Below are positions 53,501 through 61,802 of a stretch of DNA of 64,000 nucleotides, one piece after another. Position numbers and translations under genes: made by a program. The DNA is from Casuarius casuarius (taxonomy: Eukaryota > Chordata > Aves > Casuariiformes > Casuariidae), in assembly GCA_003342895.1 (NCBI GenBank), contig PTFA01000336.1:840727-904726 (forward strand). The letters are read 5' to 3'. Position 1 is the first letter of the stretch. Each line of letters begins with the position of its first letter. Under the pieces are notes generated by a model. The model saw nothing but the letters and a program-made list of their open reading frames with translations, was not told the DNA's origin and did not search any database.

Positions 53501-56246
53501 ATGACTAACCAGTTAACATCAGTGACAATATGGCCAAAGGTCCAGGATTCAAGTACCAGACGGAAAGATTTTGGGAGGTGCGAATAAAATTTCAGCATTC
53601 ATTTAACACTTAGGCTTTTGAAAGCCAACACACATGCATTTAATCTTAAAACCCAGAGGAACCCAGCAATGAAAATAACTCTTAATCCTGCATATGTATA
53701 CATCATATGACACAAAACCAGGTATTCTCTTAATTGCATGCAAAGACAGACCTGAGGTTAGCAGAGCCACCTCCAGGAGTCTGCACATGTGGATCAGACA
53801 AGAGCAGTGGTTTGTGTCCACACACTCCAATCTTACCTGCTTTGGGATTGTCCGGGTTCTTATCCGGGTGACAAGTCAGGGCCTTCTGGCGGTATGCTTT
53901 CTTAACCTGTAAGAGCCAGAACAGAGATTCGTCAGTTAGTACTGTTTGGTCTGTGTCGAGAAACACAGCCTGGAAAACTGTACCACAGAAGTGCAAAATA
54001 ACCTCTACTCAGAGGGTGTGTATGTGTTGTTTTTTTGCTGTTTTTTTTTTTTTTTTGCTTAACTTAAAACACACCTCCCTATCATAAGCTGAAGATTGTA
54101 GTTGAGCCAACATTCATTTGCATGACTAGAAGTCCCCTGGGCCTGACAGAAAATAAAAGCCATTTCTGGAATGCCACTGGTCCCTCAAATGTAAAAAATG
54201 AAGGAGCCTATTGTAACAGCAAGAGACTACTGAAACTCAATTTTCAACTTCAGTGCAGTGACCTGCCCTTTTTATCACATTGCATTGAAAGGATAACCAT
54301 TTCAGCCCAGGACATCTAGTAAGCAGGCAGCTACATTTTGAATCAATTCAAACTTTTTAAGGCCAGAGGTTTTACTTTTAGGTGCATGGCGTTACAGCAG
54401 TCACAATCATCAAGACCAAGTCTAATACACTGAAGCACAGTTTTCGATCCAGTCAGAGGGAAACAGTGTTCTTCATAGCTATAGCTATTTGGGACAGAGT
54501 ATGTACAATTTACCGCATAATGATTCAGTTTGGCAGGTGAAGAAATTTTGACCAAAGACTGTTTAATCTCTTCTACACTTCAAAGAAAAATTGACAACTT
54601 TATGGGCTAGTTCATTACAGAGGGTTTTAATAATCAAGTTCTCTTTATCAGGGGAAACATCTGCATGCAAGAAAAGAAAGGAAAAAAAATCTGCTCTGTT
54701 CAACTGCCAAGCAGTCTTAATCCGACCACAAGAAATAAGTGGTGGCTCAGCACCACCTCGTGGACAAAACTAAGGGAAGGTAGATGTGCAGCTCAAACAT
54801 TACAGGCCTAATTCTATCTCCTCCACACGGAAGACTCCAGTAGAGAGAGAGGGAAGTCTTCTCATATCATGCATCATTCACAACTATCTTGATAACTGTT
54901 CTATATAGCAAGTTTAGCTAAGGCTTCTCTAAACAATTAAGTTAGATTTTTTTAGGTAAAACTTAAGTAAGCTTTGCTCCACTTTGTTCAGCTCTTTTGG
55001 TGGTGCTTCTCTGAATATAAAGGTCCTCTGGGTTGTTTCAAATACTTTATATCAAGGAGTAGAACTCTAAATTACACCTGTCAGTTTTTAAGTTGTATTG
55101 TAACATTCAAATCGTAATTTCTTCTTTTTTCCCATTGAGCAGCTCAGCAGTGAAATTGAGGTCAACTGAAGTATTTCACCTCATTCAGTCCCATGTTTTA
55201 TATTTGGCTTGTTTCCCCATTTCATGCTTATGGTACCTGGAATTTCCAGGCAGTCTCTGATACAATTGCTGGACAGGCCCAGACTTTAGCTTCCAAGTTT
55301 TACTCAATTGTTCTTCTACTGCTCTTTACTGCTTGAGAGAGAGAGAGAAAACTTAACAGGGGAAAACAAAGTTCTTATTTTAACTTTGTTCAGGTATTAG
55401 GAGTTTTACTCAGCAAGTCTTACTACCCTTGAACAGGTCAGTCACTTTCCCTGTTTAATCCTGTAGGCCCTTCAGGCATTTATAGTGTTGACTTAGCTTT
55501 TAGATTAAAGAAAAAATAGGAACATGTAATTCAAAAAAAAAAAAAAAAATAGTAACAAGATATTGTGGGAACCTACAGCACCTAAAAATGATCTCTAATA
55601 ACTAGGGTTTTTCTTTTCTTTTGGTAAACATCAGAGGAGACTTCCTTCTGAAGGCACGTAAGCAAACAACGTGGGAGAAATGTTGGCTGAGGCTAACTGG
55701 AATTTTGCAGCTCATTTCAACTGATTTCATCCTCCTCCAAAACGAGGTCTCGCTCCACAGGTTTCAGACAAGGAAACAGAAGCATAAGTGGAGTGCAGCC
55801 AGGTCACCATTAGAAAAACGAGCTTTTCGCCTTGCTAACAAAGACAGCCGCCAGCAGCTAACAGGCGACGACGCAGCACCAGCCCAGCTACAAAGGCAGC
55901 AGTGCCCACGGCGGCGATATCGTATTAAAACAGCGGAGCAACCGCTGAACCGGCTACGCGGAGACCAGTAGAGCACCGCGAGCACCCAGCGCCGCCTCCC
56001 GCCCTCCTTCTCCCCCTACAAAAGCGGCAGCAACTTCCGTTACTGCGTGAAGAGCGGAAAAGCCGGAGCCGCCGAGGACGGAGAGGCGCAGAGGGAAGAG
56101 AGAGGTCCGCGGCCGAGCCTCCCGCGGCCCCGTTAGGAGCCCCGGACCGCGGGGGCCCCGGTCCTGACCTCCTTCTCCGACGCCTTCTCCCCGACCCCCA
56201 GCAAGCCGTACAGGTCCAGCTGCAGCACATCCTTATCGACCGCCAT
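38472..56246 (-). CDS. DNAJC17: DNAJC17, J-domain and RRM protein, complete (11 exons)
   Basis: DNAJC17 is a nuclear type III J-protein linked to pre-mRNA splicing; its J-domain can stimulate Hsp70 and its RRM binds RNA (known from the family). Exons: 56169-56246, 53837-53906, 52588-52646, 50867-50954, 50417-50499, 49831-49927, 48146-48195, 47518-47595, 46730-46810, 45802-45930 and 38472-38594. All phases agree and the CDS is 936 nt, giving 311 aa (human 304). Visible: an N-terminal J-domain with the HPD triad at residues 39-41, a charged coiled coil (about 75-160) with [17 protein letters not shown], an RRM (about 175-245, [20 protein letters not shown] and [12 protein letters not shown]), and a conserved tail [20 protein letters not shown]. 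The start ATG at 56246 aligns with human MAVTKELLQMDLY. The gene shares a promoter with ZFYVE19 and hosts C15orf62 in its last intron. The identity is certain. Confidence 0.97.
38595..40974. other. DNAJC17 intron 10, part 3' of the nested gene
   Basis: The presumed promoter and 5' UTR of C15orf62 must lie in its right-hand part, but no clear TATA box or CpG island was seen. Several single Ns. No other feature. Confidence 0.6.
40975..41505 (+). CDS. C15orf62: C15orf62 orthologue, single-exon CDC42EP-like protein nested in DNAJC17
   Basis: An intronless 176-aa frame; the human protein has 175 aa. It begins [20 protein letters not shown] (human MDTWRKGSFRNASFFKRLSL), holds [18 protein letters not shown] at about 75-92 and ends with [20 protein letters not shown] followed by [10 protein letters not shown]. 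The PKPPRL and DLG-S-LLEDVL segments resemble the conserved blocks of the Cdc42 effector (BORG/CEP) family, but I see no CRIB motif. Human C15orf62 is catalogued as possibly mitochondrial; the Arg-rich, hydroxyl-rich N-terminus would suit that. Function is not established. The ATG sits in a good context (CAGCATGG). The gene lies in DNAJC17 intron 10 on the opposite strand, as in mammals. An AATAAA follows at 42193. Confidence 0.95.
   Translation: MDTWRRGSIKSTTFFRRFSLRRHKKLGNQVIILNQNSHTLDNDGQCQKRECLRDLKDKSDYLSCQSEQNLAKAQAPPKPPRLYLDSSSCPNIIDHTDSHSDISFSGATHQYHKATQTHFHKDQATDCGTSETGSQNGTPLPDLSDPFLSFKVDLGLSLLEDVLQTLRKQNPRDYAI
42193..42198 (+). terminator. Candidate poly(A) signal of C15orf62
   Basis: AATAAA, about 690 nt after the stop codon and the first such hexamer downstream. 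Confidence 0.5.
42199..45801. other. DNAJC17 intron 10, part 5' of the nested gene
   Basis: Single-copy-looking intronic sequence with a few Ns. Open frames up to about 117 codons resemble nothing known. Confidence 0.6.
45802..45930 (-). CDS. DNAJC17: DNAJC17 coding exon 10
   Basis: Residues 229-271. It opens [25 protein letters not shown], close to human [20 protein letters not shown], then a less conserved Ser/Asn-rich linker. The donor is GTAAGG. Confidence 0.95.
46730..46810 (-). CDS. DNAJC17: DNAJC17 coding exon 9 (RRM core)
   Basis: Residues 202-228, [20 protein letters not shown] then FATVKAA. It has an RNP-1-like VVEFAT segment. The acceptor is TTACAG and the donor GTAAGT. Confidence 0.95.
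47518..47595 (-). CDS. DNAJC17: DNAJC17 coding exon 8 (RRM start)
   Basis: Residues 176-201, [20 protein letters not shown] then LRILQK: first strand and helix of the RRM. The donor GTCCTG is a poor match to consensus. Confidence 0.94.
48146..48195 (-). CDS. DNAJC17: DNAJC17 coding exon 7
   Basis: A short exon encoding about residues 159-175, [17 protein letters not shown]. It is the least conserved part of the protein, the linker before the RRM; its ends fit the flanking phases. Confidence 0.9.
48690..48845 (-). repeat. Decayed MIR-type SINE relic, reverse orientation
   Basis: Reads like the reverse complement of an amniote MIR: GAATGACTTATGTAAAAATC then ACACAGGAAATTCATGG, then TTCTTTTACCCATTAGATCA. 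Compare the usual GTGACTTGCCCAAGGTCACA and CTAACCACTAGACCA. It sits in a DNAJC17 intron (intron 6). Confidence 0.5.
49831..49927 (-). CDS. DNAJC17: DNAJC17 coding exon 6
   Basis: Residues 127-158, [20 protein letters not shown] then [12 protein letters not shown]. It aligns with human [20 protein letters not shown]. The acceptor is CCGGTAG. Confidence 0.95.
50417..50499 (-). CDS. DNAJC17: DNAJC17 coding exon 5
   Basis: Residues 99-126, [20 protein letters not shown] then ITRTLEQE: a highly charged coiled coil. The donor is GTAGTA. Confidence 0.95.
50867..50954 (-). CDS. DNAJC17: DNAJC17 coding exon 4
   Basis: Residues 70-98, [20 protein letters not shown] then DERRKKVKL: a basic helix leading into the coiled coil. 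Confidence 0.95.
50955..52587. other. DNAJC17 intron 3
   Basis: No coding sequence or recognisable repeat seen. Confidence 0.65.
52588..52646 (-). CDS. DNAJC17: DNAJC17 coding exon 3
   Basis: Residues 50-69, [20 protein letters not shown], helix III of the J-domain. The acceptor is TTCCCAG and the donor GTAAGG. Confidence 0.95.
52647..53836. other. DNAJC17 intron 2
   Basis: No coding sequence or recognisable repeat seen. Confidence 0.65.
53837..53906 (-). CDS. DNAJC17: DNAJC17 coding exon 2 (HPD motif)
   Basis: Residues 27-49, [20 protein letters not shown] then PKA. It carries the HPD triad needed to stimulate Hsp70 ATPase activity. Confidence 0.96.
53907..56168. other. DNAJC17 intron 1
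   Basis: Contains T-runs at about 54030-54057, a GA run at about 55336-55347 and an A-run at about 55533-55549. The right end enters the CpG island. A 116-codon open frame at 55621-55971 looks non-coding. Confidence 0.65.
56169..56246 (-). CDS. DNAJC17: DNAJC17 coding exon 1
   Basis: Residues 1-26, [20 protein letters not shown] then KASEKE: helix I of the J-domain. The donor is GTCAGG, a weaker than usual site. Confidence 0.93.
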
Positions 56247-56383
56247 CTCCGCGCTGACCGGCTTCTCCCCCCGCCGCTGCCGAGCACGCCGGGCCCGCTC
56301 CGCGCGCTGCCTGCCGGGAAATTGAGTCTTTCCGCGCCCCACGCTGCGGCGGTTCCGGCGCGAGGGGATGGGGACGCAGCTCG

Positions 56384-56402
56384 ACTACAAGTCCCACAAT
56401 GC
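56384..56402 (+). promoter_or_regulatory. ZNF143/SBS-type site 1
   Basis: ACTACAAGTCCCACAATGC, a near-perfect match to the ZNF143/THAP11 element ACTACAAYTCCCAGNATGC. Confidence 0.75.
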
Positions 56403-56498
56403 ACCGTGTGGCCCGCGGCGGGCCGGGAAGTTCTCAGCGCCTGGGCGCACAGTGGTCGCTCCCGGCAGGCATGGTGCGGATGGGAGGGTGTTAGCGCA

Positions 56499-56517
56499 GT
56501 GCTCTGGGCGATGTAGT
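56499..56517 (-). promoter_or_regulatory. ZNF143/SBS-type site 2, inverted and degenerate
   Basis: On the minus strand this reads ACTACATCGCCCAGAGCAC, keeping the ACTACA and CCCAG parts of the element. Confidence 0.5.
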
Positions 56518-56569
56518 TTGTTCATGGAAGAGCGCATGGCGCTTGGAAGCGGGGCGGGGCGGCCGAGGG

Positions 56570-56588
56570 ACTACAACTCCCGTCGGGC
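56570..56588 (+). promoter_or_regulatory. ZNF143/SBS-type site 3
   Basis: ACTACAACTCCCGTCGGGC matches the first twelve positions of the element; the downstream half is weaker. Confidence 0.6.
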
Positions 56589-56640
56589 CTTGCGCCGCCG
56601 GTGAAGGAGGCCAGAAGTAAGGTCCGGAAAGGAAAGCGCT

Positions 56641-57540
56641 AAAGCTGCTTGCTCTCTGCTGTTGGGCTGCTCAGTGCGCCTGAGCCAAGGCACAGTGGCT
56701 GGGGACGACTCTAATCTAGTTCTCCGTATTTGTTTATTGCTCTTTCAAGATACGTTCATTTTTTTCTACAGCTTTATATATGTGTTTATATATTCCCCCA
56801 AAGACATGTCTTGCTTTAGCCCTTCATTTTGCATCCTGGTATCACAATGGAGGTTTCTTCATGAGAACTGTGCTTTGCTTATACCCTTGAGTTTCTGGCT
56901 AAGCCCTTGCTGAGCTCCTGTTTCGTAGAGTGTTCAGTCAGAAGATACAAATCAGGGTTTGTGAGGCTCTTCTGCAACACTGCCTTTTGAGAAAGCCAGG
57001 TTTAAAACTCCATGGAGGGATCCTGGATGGCTGTGGGTATCATCGTTAGTAGAAAGGACTAGGTTAAGCTCCACACTGTTAATTTAAAACATTGTCAGTC
57101 TTTTCATTTGTGTAGTATAGTACAGCCTGGCAACAGGATGTTCCTAGTGTTACCTCTACAATAGGCAAACCACAGCAGAGCTCCTCTTCAGAATTAATTT
57201 GTTGTCTGGATTTCTTTTTTCACTTTTGCACACACCTCTGGATAAGCCACCTGATTGCGTTTGGCTGTGACTGGCCATGACTGGCTTGGAGCCAGAGGTG
57301 TTGTAGTGAAACACTCCGTATCTCCTCCAAAGTCGTACCGTCTGTGCTGCTTTTGAGGGCCTTAATCCTGACTCCTTGGGAGTACCTTGTATTGCCGTGT
57401 AGCAGAGCTTGGTGCATGTTGTCCCTGTTCTCTGTCACACTGTTTCTTCAGATAGTCTGTGGTTCACAGAGGATTTTCGTATCTAATGATTTTAACTCCT
57501 TTACTCAGTTGTACTGTGTCTTTTTCCATCCTTGTCACAG
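56641..57540. other. Stretch where the ZFYVE19 FYVE-finger exons would be expected but are not seen
   Basis: I read all three plus-strand frames for Cys-x2-Cys pairs like the human CYGCAVKF, YGCKNCGRAFCSGC and CKQC blocks and found none. There is no N gap in this interval. Confidence 0.5.
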
Positions 57541-57734
57541 GCATGTAGCCAGCTTTCGAGGCTATGCAAAGCCAGCCAACTGGGCAGCAGTGGGCAGTTG
57601 TGAAACCCCAAGGTTAAGCAGGTCCAGATACCAGGAGCTCTCAGAAGAGGAGAGAGCTCTTACAGAGAGACTGGAGAGCTCAGGGAAGGATGGAGACCCT
57701 TGTGTTTCAGAGGACAGCAGAGGCACCCTATGTG
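57541..57734 (+). CDS. ZFYVE19: ZFYVE19 exon (MIM1-like region)
   Basis: Opens after TTGTCACAG; an alternative acceptor lies 12 nt later. It reads RGYAKPANWAAVGSCETPRL and later YQELSEEERALTERLES, comparable to human RGSSANASKW and GLTRQDQMIAERLARL. The donor GTAATA leaves phase 1. It is the least certain of the four exons. Confidence 0.6.
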
Positions 57735-60687
57735 GTAATACTGCTACTTGTGAGACAACAGAAATGGAGGGAAGAGGGGAGTGGTAGACTTTCGGAGCCT
57801 GACTTTTCAGAGGAATTGGAGGGATAAACTGGTCAGAGAAGCCAGGTCCTTGGCTAGATTCTAGAGTGATTTAAGAGTAACATTCTATTTAATTTGTGCT
57901 CCTGGTTTCTCTTTAAACTGCCTCTCCATTTTGGAGCAATATTTTACCCATGAAATTGAGTCCTCCTTTTCCATTGCCTTGGATAAAAGCCAGCGTCAAA
58001 CATAGCAGAAGCAGGGCAAATTGGGGGCCTTTGGCCCAGTATTGTGCAGAAGGTGTCCTTTAGGTCACTGTGACTGGCATGCCAGGCCACAGCAATGCTG
58101 GTCTCTGGGGGATTGTGCCTTCGCCAGTCTTGCCTCATGAGGGGAGAGAAAAGACTCTGATTTCAGTCAACAGTTGTCCTGATGTTCTGGGAGAACCTTG
58201 TGGTGCCTGTGGGAGAACAAATTCTGTTAAAAATGGCACTTGATCCCTGAAAGAGGAAAATATTCAGTGATGCATTTACTTGAGAGTGTAGGGGACAGTT
58301 CTCTCTACTCTAGCAGGCCTTTCTCAGGCCAATATGTCTAGCGTGCAGTGAGGGGTAGGGGAGCAATGGATTCTGCTACTTAAGTGGCACATGTATTTCA
58401 CACTCTGTCCCTAGTCTCTAGTAAGGTGATTGCCAAAGGAGGTTACCCCAGTGCTCATGTGGGGATAACTATGGAGGAGGTGGCAACTCGGAAGAAAACG
58501 GTGGCTGTTAGTAGTGCCATAGTCTATTCATCACTGCAGCATGACAGCTCAGATAAGGGGCTGAGGGAGGTTTCTTCTCAGGTGTTCAGGGCTCTGATTT
58601 CAGAAAGAAGTGCAATTTAAGAAAATTAAAACATGAAGCCTTTTGCATCCAATGACCATAATAGATATAATTCAATATATAAAATTAATATATATAACTA
58701 GTAAATAATTAATATATATCATATATAATTCAATAATGTAAGAATAAGCCTCTCTTGTGGATTGGACTGAATTGCAGAGTCCATCCCTCCTCAGGCTGAG
58801 ATCAGAGCTAGGCTGCCTGTGCTGAAGGAAGACTGCCAGGCACCTACTCCACTCACCCAGGAAATGAATGACTGCCTGGCTGTCCTGCAGGGGAGGGACC
58901 CTCCTTCCCAGGTTGCCAAGTTAGTGAGCCCTGTTGGCCCTTTGGCCAGCAATGTGTTATGAGCCGACAAGTAGCTGTGGTGTCACCAGGATTTTCTGAA
59001 GTGTTTCAGCCTTCCCTTCTTCACCTTTTTTTGTGTTCAGGTGGCTTCCTTCAGAAATCTCTCAGCTTCCTGTTCATGTTGCTGTTGCTCAGAAGCACAT
59101 AAAGAGTCTTTGCCACTCAAGCTGCTTGAACGTGGATGTAGTGAGTTGCTTTATGTTTTATGTCNGAAGTGGTTTGTTTGTAACAATTGATGCTAAGTTT
59201 ATTCTCCTTGGCGCATTTGTATACTTAAAGGGCTTGATATTTTTCAAAGCTGTTCATCTATGTTTGGGGCTAGTACAGCCTTGGCTTCTACTCATATCTT
59301 ACAGTTGCTAGCACATCCTTGGGCAGAATTCTGTTAATTATTCTAGAAACGGAAGTGCAGAGAGCTTAAATGGACAGGCTGAGATTGCAAAAGGAGGAGT
59401 TGGGTCTGTGCCTTCAAAGCCTTGGTGAATGACCTTACCCCTGATAAATTCTTTCCTCATTCTCCTTTTTCAGCAGTGCTGCATACCCAGCTGTTCCCAT
59501 AGACTTTGGTGGGAGCTGCTGGCTGGCACTGCTGAAAATGACAGTTTATTCACATTGGAGGCAGTGGCAGAACTGTGGTGGGGACTCAGCAGTACCTGGT
59601 CCTCTACTTGCAGCACCTCTTTCCCTACCTTTGCAACTGCAGTTGGAGTTGTTGGCATTCGACATCTCTGAGAATCGAGCCCTGAANGTCTCATACTAGA
59701 TACTCGGAAGCCACGACTTCCAAGATCAGTAGATGCATCAGTCCCCACTAAGACAGTCTTGGTTACCCAGATTTTGCTTTGAGTTAATTTTTCCCCTTTC
59801 CTCTCATTGCCTTCCTCCCACGCCCTCTTCCTTGTTTCCTAGGTACACCAGTCCCCTGATAACAGAAGCCCGGCACAGCAAATAGGTGTCCTGTTAACTC
59901 AGGTGGCTGAGGGCATTGCCAGTGAGGAGTGTTACAGTCCAGTAGTCCAGCCTCCAGGTACCCGTTCTGGCTTCCAAAGATCTATTTTTGTCTACTGGTC
60001 AGTGTGTGTTNTAGTGGGAAGGGAGCATGTACTTCCCTATCTAGCTTATAGAAGGGCTATGTGTCCTGTTTTTCCTTCTCTTCATCTTATGGCTCTCAAA
60101 TTGACCAAGAGCAGCCACTGAGCTCCAGATTGGGTCTTGCTGTCTCTGTCTGGGAGGTGTTTCCTTCCTTTCAAGGTTAAATTGTTTGGATTGCTCCTTG
60201 CCAGTTCTATAAGGTGATCCTTCCCCAGGGAGGAGCTTTTGCTACTCCTCACCATTCTGTGCTCTGTTATTACACATTAGGACCTGGGATACAATTGTAC
60301 TGCTACCTCACTGTAAAGAACAGACTAGTGCACTTGCTGCTGTCCATATACGGTCCGGACCCTGCTGTGGCACGCCTTCTCTTGTTGATACATCAATTAA
60401 TGGAGAGCCACAAGCTGCTCCTGCACCATTGCATTATTGATGGTGGCTGTGCCCCAGGAGGGCTGCCACCGAGTCAACAGCATGTTCTGCTTGGGTGTTG
60501 CCAGACTTTGAATGATCTCAATCAGAAAAGTGAAGGTAGAGATTGCCTCATGAGTCTGGACTCAAAACAGCTAGAGGAAGAGAAGAATAAACTTCTGGAA
60601 GAGGCTGCCGCTGAACTGCAGGAAGAGAACATGAGGAAGGAAAAGGTCCTAGAAGCTGCAAGAAGAATACAGCACCAACAGAAGGAC
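57541..60687 (+). CDS. ZFYVE19: ZFYVE19 (ANCHR, abscission/NoCut checkpoint regulator), central part, four exons
   Basis: ANCHR holds VPS4 at the midbody ring to delay abscission; it has an N-terminal FYVE finger, MIT-interacting motifs and a C-terminal B-box-like finger (known from the family). Exons seen: 57541-57734, 58778-58911, 59843-59957 and 60458 to about 60687. Phases agree at all three junctions and there are no stops. Matches to human include PPQAEIRARLPVLKEDCQ with LTQEMNDCLAVLQGR (human PSQAEIEARLAALKDERQ with STQEMEARLAALQGR), HQSPDNRSPAQQIGVLLTQV (human HHTPDTRTQAQQTQDLLTQL) and NDLNQ with EEEKNKLLEEAAAELQEEN. The FYVE exons and everything after about human LRGQDP were not found. 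Homology stops abruptly at 60687, shortly before an LTR-like block. It is either a trimmed gene or one broken by rearrangement or misassembly. Confidence 0.8.
58660..58746. repeat. AT-rich low-complexity block
   Basis: Almost only A and T, with two copies of AATTAATATATAT and several ATATAATTCAATA-like units. It lies about 30 bp before a ZFYVE19 exon. Confidence 0.75.
58778..58911 (+). CDS. ZFYVE19: ZFYVE19 exon (duplicated RLAAL-type helices)
   Basis: The acceptor is AATTGCAG. It reads SIPPQAEIRARLPVLKEDCQ, then APTPLTQEMNDCLAVLQGRD, then PPSQ; this aligns residue for residue with human. The donor GTTGCC is weak. Confidence 0.85.
59330..59445 (-). repeat. Decayed MIR-type SINE relic, reverse orientation
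   Basis: GAAACGGAAGTGCAGAGAGC then TTAAATGGACAGGCTGAGAT, then AGGAGGAGTTGGGTCTG resemble the reverse complement of MIR (GAAACTGAGGCACAGAGAGG, TTAAGTGACTTGCCC, GGCAGAGCTGGG). Confidence 0.55.
59843..59957 (+). CDS. ZFYVE19: ZFYVE19 exon
   Basis: The acceptor is TTTCCTAG. It reads VHQSPDNRSPAQQIGVLLTQ, then VAEGIASEECYSPVVQPP. The donor GTACCC leaves phase 1, matching the next exon. Confidence 0.88.
60458..60687 (+). CDS. ZFYVE19: ZFYVE19 exon (coiled coil), last homologous block
   Basis: The acceptor GCCCCAG was chosen because it fits the incoming phase. The exon holds QTLNDLNQKSEGRD, then LEEEKNKLLEEAAAELQEEN, then MRKEKVLEAARRIQHQQKD. After Asp the expected human-like DPERVTLQD does not follow and no good donor is visible. 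Confidence 0.82.
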
Positions 60688-61397
60688 TGGCTTTTTGTGG
60701 CAGTTTTTTGTGGCAGAGCAGTGACTTTTCTCTTCAGAGACTTTGTTCATGTAATTCTTTCATGTTTNGCAAGAAACAGGCGAGGATTTGGGTTTCATCT
60801 GTGTGAGGGAATGCTCCCAGCTTCCCCCCCGTCTGGTGCCAGTCACAAGCAGTCTGCATTCCTGTGCTTCACACTCCAAAGGGGAGGATGTCAAGGCTTT
60901 GAGATAAGGCCTGCTTGGGCATTGGGAGGATATCAAAGCTTTGAAATGAGACCTGCTTGTGCACCAAGACCCTGGGAAACAAAGCCTCCTCTCACTGCCG
61001 GAACAGTGTTAATTAGGGTGGTCTGGACTATCTCCTCCTTGTCAAGACCTTGGGAAATAACACCTGCTTTCACTGCTGGGACAGTGTTAATCATTGCAGA
61101 CTGAAATTAATTCCTTCTTACCCGAGCTATGGGATGTCTCCTTGGGACCACCACTGCAAGAGTAAAACAGGCATTCGCAGTCACTCAAACTCCTTTCTTC
61201 AGTGCTGAAGAGTGTTCAAGGCAGCTAGCCTGCCATTGGGGATGTTCGGCTATCCCCCTCCACCCCATGACTGTTGGTGCGATCGTCGTATAAATGACAG
61301 AGGAGAGTTGAGCCCTGCAGCCAAGAGCTAGGGACTGTGACTGTGCAAGAGAACTACAACTGGCCTAGCAACTCCACTTTCACCTTCCCCTAAAGGG

Positions 61398-61405
61398 TAT
61401 AAATA
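61398..61405 (+). promoter_or_regulatory. TATA box of the LTR-like block
   Basis: TATAAATA in a GGG...GG context, about 30 bp upstream of a plausible start in the CTATCTTTGGCTCTTCAC region. Confidence 0.55.
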
Positions 61406-61513
61406 GGTTGGCCCAGCAGGCTATCTTTGGCTCTTCACAGGTGACAGTGGGTCTGCCATCTTGCGGATCCTCTCAGGATGGGGACACCCTCCTGCAGTTA
61501 CTTCCCCGGGATT

Positions 61514-61585
61514 GAGTGTACGTTGGCTGCTCAGGCAACGCGTGGGTAAGAGTGTATGTTGGCCGCTCAGGCAACGCGTGGGTAA
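61514..61585 (+). repeat. 36-bp direct duplication
   Basis: Two adjacent copies, each starting GAGTGTA, containing CTCAGGCAACGCGTGGGTAA and differing at about two positions. Each copy ends in a splice-donor-like GGGTAAG. Confidence 0.9.
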
Positions 61586-61802
61586 GATCAATTAGAATTG
61601 GAAAATAAGTATTCTAGTTGAGCTAAGTTTCTGTTGATAAGAATTGTTGCTTTGTACTGTTGTAACTTGTGTAGTAAATTTAGATCTTTAAAATAAGTTG
61701 TGGAGTCGTGCAGTAAACCTCCTTCTCCCCTCCTTCCCTCCCCTGCGCCGCACAAAACCCTCACGGTCCGGGATTGTTAAGATAGTCGGTCGTCCCATGA
61801 CA

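Larger units (their letters stand above)
56000..56640. promoter_or_regulatory. Bidirectional CpG-island promoter of DNAJC17 (minus) and ZFYVE19 (plus)
   Basis: A G+C-rich, CpG-rich block covering the DNAJC17 start (56246) and extending toward ZFYVE19. It contains three ZNF143-type elements but no TATA box. Human DNAJC17 and ZFYVE19 are also arranged head to head. A good donor (CAGAAGTAAGG, intron from 56617) could end a non-coding first exon of ZFYVE19; that is inference. Confidence 0.7.
60882..61802 (+). mobile_element. Probable solitary LTR (endogenous retrovirus) with internal duplications
   Basis: The block has an LTR-like order: two sets of tandem duplications (42-bp unit at 60882-60965, 78-bp unit at 60965 to about 61110), a TATA box TATAAATA at 61398, a transcribed-looking leader, a duplicated 36-bp unit (61514-61585) and AGTAAA/AATAAG-type signals near 61600-61720. 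It begins near TGTCA (60889) and could end at TGACA (61802), but no clean target-site duplication or primer-binding site was found. No viral coding sequence was recognised in the window. The family is unknown and the edges are approximate; it could instead be an unrelated duplicated promoter. Confidence 0.45.

Noticed and set aside
55621..55971. 116-codon frame just inside DNAJC17 intron 1
   Set aside because: It resembles no known protein and lies between the promoter CpG island and intronic sequence; composition explains it.
58384..58620. 78-codon frame as a possible extra ZFYVE19 exon
   Set aside because: No convincing alignment, and the flanking exons already join in phase without it.
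59033..59671. Open frames of 80-92 codons as possible ZFYVE19 exons
   Set aside because: No similarity found, and they partly overlap a MIR-like relic.
60214..61104. 296-codon open frame covering the last ZFYVE19 block and the LTR-like sequence
   Set aside because: Only the part from 60458 to about 60687 has ZFYVE19 homology. The rest is intron on the left and LTR-like duplications on the right, so it is not one protein.
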